Below are positions 13,588 to 17,246 of a stretch of DNA of 17,246 nt, piece by piece. A model generated the notes under the pieces. It did no database searches, was not told the origin of the DNA, and saw only the letters and a program-made list of their open reading frames with translations. The stretch lies in the NCBI GenBank assembly GCA_934754735.1, contig CAKVJE010000032.1:1-17246 (forward strand), in the 5' to 3' direction. Each line of letters starts with the position of its first letter. The stretch's first letter is position 1. Both the position numbers and the translations under genes were made by a program. Origin of the DNA: an uncultured Candidatus Melainabacteria bacterium (GTDB lineage: Bacteria > Cyanobacteriota > Vampirovibrionia > Gastranaerophilales > Gastranaerophilaceae).

Positions 13588-15537
13588 CTAGGTTGAACTT
13601 TGTCTGAGAAATTCGGAAAGTTCTTCTGTTGAATAGATTTTTCTGTATAAAATTTCTTCTGGCCATTTAGACAGCCGGTGTCCCTTATTTAGTAAAAATT
13701 CTTCTGTAAATAATCTTGCAGCTCTGCCATTTCCGTTAAGAAACGGATGTATCCTAATAACTTCGGAAAATATATTTGCAGCCAAAGCGAAACAATCCAT
13801 ATTATCGTAGTTTTGGTTTATGTATTCATCCAATTTTTTCAAATCTTTCACAACATCTTTACTTGCAGAATAGTCATTAACTACTGTTTTGGGGTCTTTT
13901 GTTATATGAAAGATTTGCCTTACAAGTTCGTCCGTTTCCTGTGTACGTAGCATTCCTGCTATTTTCTGTTCAGAAGTATTCGCGAGAATCATTTTGTGTA
14001 ATTTTACCAAATCCGAAACTTCCGGTTTACGATTTTTTGCTAATTCAATATAGTTATACGCGTTAAACATATTTTTTATTGAGATTTCCTGAATACCACT
14101 TGTATTTGTACAGGTTCTGCTTATCCATAATTTATCAACAAGTTCCTTCAGTATATTTGCATCGCTCATTGATTCGTCGTAAATATTTTGCACAGATTTG
14201 CCGGACTTTTTATATAAATCAGCAAACTCTTGTCTAAAGAGAACCTTTTCAAAAGTATTTTTTGCACTTTTATTTATTTCATTTAAGAATGTCTCATTTT
14301 GAGAAGCAAGATTAATAAACAAGTTATACAACCGCTTTTTTGTTGTGCAGAATATCTCTTTGCCAAACAACAATTCCAGCGCCGGAACAATCGGTTGTGC
14401 ATCTTCTCCGTATTCAGAAATCTTATCCAGCACAGCATTAATAATCTCTGGAAATTCGACCTTTGGTTGATGTGGTGCTTCCAAAATTTGCTCAAACACT
14501 TGCTTAACCTCACTAAAATCTGCCGCATTAAGGTTTGATATTGCTTTTATTCTATCCCGCTCATTGTTTTTATAATTAAGCGCTCTGGCAATGGTTTTGG
14601 ACGGATTTATTACTCCCGAGTACATATCAAGAAAATTGTCATACCTATTACAAAGTTCGTTTGTTTTCCAAAACATTCCAATTCTGTCATACAAAACCCT
14701 CAACTGTTCCACATTTCTTTCAAACCCGACATTTTTACCCGCAGAAACACATTTGGCAATAATTACGTTTATTGACTTTTTCCACCTTATTTTTTCTTCC
14801 GCGGTAAGATTTTCAAGGTGTTCTTTTTGCATTATAAAATCACATATTATGGGATATAAGCTATCACACCCGTGATATTTTGAAAAATCTGCATTATCTC
14901 CATGTACCGGTTTGTTAACTTTTGGGGTAACGGGATCGATAAGATTGATTTTCTTTGTTTTAGTATCAATTAAAATATTATTCGGACTAATAATATCAAA
15001 TTGAAAACCTGCCTTTTTACAAAATTTTCTCATTTGCGTATATGCCTGTTCATACGACTTTACGGGAAAATCCTTTAATGCTTCATAAACATTCAGAGAT
15101 TTAAGCGTTTCTTCTCGTGTAATCTTAACCTCTCTAAGTGGCGGGAAATCATTAATTTGTATACGCTCAGCATATTTTTCAACCCCAAGACTTTCTCCTG
15201 TTTTCTTTTTTACAATATCAATTTTCCCGGGAATACATAACACTACTCCTTCAAGAGTATTTAGGTAATCGTTCTTCGGTTTTACAAATTCCGCATCTAA
15301 ATCTTCTTTTTGAAAACAATTTTTATAAATTCTTACCACATAATCTTTTAAACCGGTCAGACTGTATCCCTTCTTTGACAACCCCTCGCCCAATAAGTTG
15401 TTTTCATCACTAATTGATTTTATTATTGTGTCTTTTAATGATACACCCGACATTTCTCGGTTATAAACTTTCCAAAATGTTTCGTTCTTACCGTAAAATT
15501 CCAAGTTTTTATATTGAGTATTAAAGAAAACCTGCAT
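13588..15537 (-). CDS. kinase-like / Fic domain fusion protein (putative AMP-transferase effector)
   Basis: A 649-residue protein starting at 15537 with AAGGAG 9 bases upstream. Residues 45-205 look kinase-like. There is a glycine-rich loop LGEGLSKKGY (49-58) and a beta-3-like DYVVRIYK (65-72) with Arg69 where Lys is usual. DIISPNNILID (181-191) matches the D-x4-N catalytic loop, and LIDP (199-202) matches DFG. The middle (about 330-460) is helical. The C-terminus is a Fic domain with HPFLNGNGRAAR (597-608). The catalytic His597 and both Arg are present, but Asn601 replaces the usual Asp/Glu that binds Mg. TSGIQEI (479-485), some 110 residues upstream, resembles the inhibitory S/T-x3-E-G motif with Glu484 kept. 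Fic proteins usually transfer AMP to hydroxyl side chains. Residues 11-17 read NLEFYGK, a motif shared with other unknown proteins here. Confidence 0.85.
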   Translation of the reverse strand: MQVFFNTQYKNLEFYGKNETFWKVYNREMSGVSLKDTIIKSISDENNLLGEGLSKKGYSLTGLKDYVVRIYKNCFQKEDLDAEFVKPKNDYLNTLEGVVLCIPGKIDIVKKKTGESLGVEKYAERIQINDFPPLREVKITREETLKSLNVYEALKDFPVKSYEQAYTQMRKFCKKAGFQFDIISPNNILIDTKTKKINLIDPVTPKVNKPVHGDNADFSKYHGCDSLYPIICDFIMQKEHLENLTAEEKIRWKKSINVIIAKCVSAGKNVGFERNVEQLRVLYDRIGMFWKTNELCNRYDNFLDMYSGVINPSKTIARALNYKNNERDRIKAISNLNAADFSEVKQVFEQILEAPHQPKVEFPEIINAVLDKISEYGEDAQPIVPALELLFGKEIFCTTKKRLYNLFINLASQNETFLNEINKSAKNTFEKVLFRQEFADLYKKSGKSVQNIYDESMSDANILKELVDKLWISRTCTNTSGIQEISIKNMFNAYNYIELAKNRKPEVSDLVKLHKMILANTSEQKIAGMLRTQETDELVRQIFHITKDPKTVVNDYSASKDVVKDLKKLDEYINQNYDNMDCFALAANIFSEVIRIHPFLNGNGRAARLFTEEFLLNKGHRLSKWPEEILYRKIYSTEELSEFLRQSST

Positions 15538-15570
15538 AAAAAATGCTCCTTGTTATATATAAAAACTCTA

Positions 15571-15607
15571 AAAAAAAGATTTGCCATAAGGGCGCAAATT
15601 ATTTTTT
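15571..15607. other. terminator-like hairpin between two divergent genes
   Basis: ATTTGC (15579-15584) pairs with GCAAAT (15594-15599) around a 9-base loop. It is flanked by an A run (15571-15577) and a T run (15602-15608) that extend the stem and look like a bidirectional rho-independent terminator. It sits between the start codons of the Fic gene and the glycosyltransferase gene, where it would lie in or just before their leaders. Confidence 0.5.
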
Positions 15608-15648
15608 TACCGGTTTTATCTAAATGTATAAAAAGTGGAGTTAATACT

Positions 15649-16608
15649 ATGCAGCCTAAGGTTTCTGTTATTTTGCCAATCTATAATCAAGAAAAGTACT
15701 TGGCAAAAGCTTTAAACTCATTGCAAAACCAAACATTAAAAGACGCCGAATTTATCTGCGTAAATGACGGCTCCAAAGATAATTCACTCAATATTTTGCA
15801 AGATTATGTCGCAAAAGACAGTCGTGTAAAAATAATTAATCAAAAAAATCAAGGTTCGGGATGTGCCAGAAATGCCGGACTTAAAGCCGCCCGAGGAGAA
15901 TATATTGCATTTTTAGATCCGGACGACTGGCTTGAGAAGGAAGCTTTAGAATCACTGTATAATAAATCAAAACGACAAAATTGCGACATGGTTGTATTCA
16001 ATTTCAATAAAGTTGGAGAAAACGGTAATCTTTTAGGGCGCTACAATCTGCATAACAGGTTACGAAGATTTTACGACATAAGAGAAAATGAAAACTTCAA
16101 TTGGCGAGATATTAAACCGCGAATTTTAGGCGGAATGCATCCTGCGTCTTGGAACAAATTCTACAAACACGAGCTTATCAAGAAAAACAAACTACATTTT
16201 GCAAACAGTAGCCTGGCAGAGGATAACGTCTTTGTTTTTGGAGCGTCTCTTAATGCAAAAAACATAGGATATGACGACAAGTGTTATTATAATTATTTAA
16301 TCCGAGATAACTCGGCTATTCGGACAAAATCTGATAAAAATTTCTGCTTATTCAGGTCCATTGACTGCGTTAAAAAGCTTCTTATTAAACTTGGACTGGA
16401 AGAAGAATTAAAAAACGAGTTTGACGGCTACATTTTCAGATTCGTCTCCTACCACATTAAACAAGTTCTATCCGTAGAAAAGTTCAAAGAAATTTGCCAG
16501 AAAAAATTATCACCTCTGCAAAACAAAATGTTAAATGAACGTTACAGCGCTAACACCAAAATCATGCCTATAATCGAAGCCCTGCTGGCTAAGAAGATAA
16601 AACTGTAA
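15649..16608 (+). CDS. family 2 glycosyltransferase
   Basis: A 319-residue GT-A-fold transferase that would add a sugar from a nucleotide-sugar donor to a cell-surface glycan or similar acceptor. The frame is open 45 codons upstream and would overlap the divergent Fic gene. The start at 15649 is chosen because MQPKVSVILPIYNQ is the classical GT2 opening and GGAG lies 8 bases before it (15637-15640). The nucleotide-binding VNDGSKDNS is at 38-46. NQGSGCARNAGL (67-78) and the DxD-type metal site FLDPDDW (88-94) follow. LAEDNVF further on matches the ED motif near the catalytic base. No membrane segment is seen. No other glycan genes are nearby, so the acceptor is unknown. Confidence 0.92.
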   Translation: MQPKVSVILPIYNQEKYLAKALNSLQNQTLKDAEFICVNDGSKDNSLNILQDYVAKDSRVKIINQKNQGSGCARNAGLKAARGEYIAFLDPDDWLEKEALESLYNKSKRQNCDMVVFNFNKVGENGNLLGRYNLHNRLRRFYDIRENENFNWRDIKPRILGGMHPASWNKFYKHELIKKNKLHFANSSLAEDNVFVFGASLNAKNIGYDDKCYYNYLIRDNSAIRTKSDKNFCLFRSIDCVKKLLIKLGLEEELKNEFDGYIFRFVSYHIKQVLSVEKFKEICQKKLSPLQNKMLNERYSANTKIMPIIEALLAKKIKL

Positions 16609-16643
16609 CCGTTAAAATATTCTTTTAATAACAGCCAACTCCT

Positions 16644-16665
16644 GCAATTTTTATGCTAAAATTGC
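16644..16665. promoter_or_regulatory. 8-bp inverted repeat overlapping a -10-like box
   Basis: GCAATTTT and AAAATTGC form a perfect 8-bp dyad with the 6-base spacer TATGCT, which itself resembles a -10 box. It lies 17 bases upstream of a short frame starting at 16682. It could be an operator over a promoter, or a weak terminator of the glycosyltransferase gene, though no T run follows. Confidence 0.35.
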
Positions 16666-16681
16666 TTAGAGGATTATTTAT

Positions 16682-16801
16682 ATGAGCAATTTTGGAATTA
16701 AGTTATTTGAAGTCATTGATACTGTTGCGTTTTTTGCAGCACTCCCATTTTTCTACTTAGAGAAGTTACGTTTTCCAAATGCTACTTTTAATGCTCTTTG
16801 A
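16682..16801 (+). CDS. 39-residue reading frame, possibly a truncated gene start
   Basis: An ATG with GAGGA about 9 bases upstream and a -10-like TATGCT at 16652-16657 begins a 39-residue frame. It has one hydrophobic stretch (VIDTVAFFAALPFFYL) and a basic end. Its 3' part lies antisense to the last 49 bases of the recombinase frame. The combination of good start signals and an abrupt end inside an oppositely oriented, truncated integrase suggests the 5' end of a gene cut by recombination. A real small membrane peptide is also possible. Confidence 0.3.
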   Translation: MSNFGIKLFEVIDTVAFFAALPFFYLEKLRFPNATFNAL

Positions 16802-17246
16802 AATCTTTGTTTAGTAAAATCAACAGCAATTAAAGGTTTACCATACTTTGTAAAACACAAATCTTCTAGCACTCCTCTATTTATCAAAGCAGCCCTATAT
16901 TCCTTTAATTCCTCAATCAATACTGTAGGAACAGCAATTTTTGACCTAGAAGTTTCCGTTTTTAATCTATCTGTAATTAATATATCCTCTTCAGATAAAT
17001 TAGGATTTTCTTCTAAGATTTTGAACAAGTTTTTCTTTGTTATCCTTTGAATTTGGTGTTGAATATCAATCGTTTTAGCCTCAAAATCAATATCACTCCA
17101 TTTTAGACCTAATACTTCTCCTTGACGCATTCCGGCATAGAAGCTACAAGCAATAATTGGTGCAGTGTAGTCATTAAACAGCATTTTAGCAACTTCAATT
17201 AAAAGTGCACCTTGTTCCATATTTATACGAACATTTTCACGATTTT
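16753..17246 (-). pseudogene. tyrosine recombinase (phage/ICE-type integrase), C-terminally truncated and running off the window
   Basis: The frame is open to the window edge (codons before 17220 read NRENVRIN), so the ATG at 17220 is internal and the N-terminal arm- and core-binding domains lie outside. The visible part is the start of the catalytic domain. FYAGMRQGEVLGLKWSDIDF carries the first catalytic Arg. An insert follows, and then RLKTETSRSKIAVP carries the beta-hairpin Lys. The frame ends at ALKVAFGKRNFSK, just where family members continue with the H-x-L-R-H block and later the nucleophilic Tyr. None of these is found in any frame between 16600 and 16753. The enzyme cannot catalyse strand exchange as it stands, and it marks an old or rearranged mobile element end. 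Confidence 0.8.

Noticed and set aside
14299..14875. Plus-strand frames inside the Fic fusion gene
   Set aside because: They are shadows of a long, motif-bearing minus-strand gene.
15514..15648. 45-codon N-terminal extension of the glycosyltransferase
   Set aside because: It overlaps the start of the divergent Fic gene and crosses the terminator-like hairpin. The GT2 fold begins at the Met encoded at 15649, which has a good SD.

Overview
The window is AT-rich, compact bacterial DNA from an organism with a Gram-negative envelope (TolC-type channel plus MacA/HlyD-type adaptor). Most genes have clear AAGGAG-like ribosome binding sites and TTGnnn/TATnnT promoters. Several proteins of unknown function carry a short aromatic-glycine motif near the N-terminus (NIAFKG, NVAFQGK, NLEFYGK). 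That habit, the base composition and the mix of genes suggest a gut Gastranaerophilales (Vampirovibrionia/Melainabacteria) genome. This assignment is an inference from style, not a proven placement.

Layout. 1-1817: the 3' part of a TolC-family channel gene and, overlapping it by 4 bp, a MacA-like adaptor. 1827-3978: divergent housekeeping genes dapF (minus) and hisS (plus). 3988-4816 (minus): a glycine-rich, DUF697-like protein split by a one-base shift at a run of eight A. 4971-5681: pdxJ. 5682-6063: a gene-free stretch made of nested inverted repeats. 6064-6699: two small proteins, one with a CxxC/CxxC zinc-ribbon pattern. 6856-9102: a 748-residue helical protein with an internal lipoprotein-like signal and internal repeats. 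9242-10513 (minus): metK with a well-defined promoter and a short leader. 10763-12565: a likely operon of a small HEAT-like protein, RNase HI and a secreted serpin-like protein.

From 12621 the character changes. A strong promoter drives a leader holding a 20-nt exact copy of the tRNA-Asp 5' end, followed by an intact tRNA-Asp(GTC). Beyond the tRNA comes what looks like an accessory island. It holds a reading frame whose ATG is followed directly by TAA (12987-13574), a large protein joining a kinase-like N-terminus to a Fic domain (13588-15537, minus), a GT2 glycosyltransferase (15649-16608), a short reading frame that may be a broken gene start, and a tyrosine recombinase that stops before its C-terminal catalytic residues (16753-17246, minus, running off the window).

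The housekeeping genes cover lysine/peptidoglycan precursor (dapF), tRNA charging (hisS), vitamin B6 (pdxJ), SAM (metK) and RNA:DNA hybrid removal (rnhA). They show no special functional coupling. The points most worth a second look are the poly-A frameshift, the kinase-like/Fic fusion, the ATG-TAA frame, the tRNA-Asp partial duplication, the serpin-like protein, the internal-signal coiled-coil protein and the nested inverted-repeat element.
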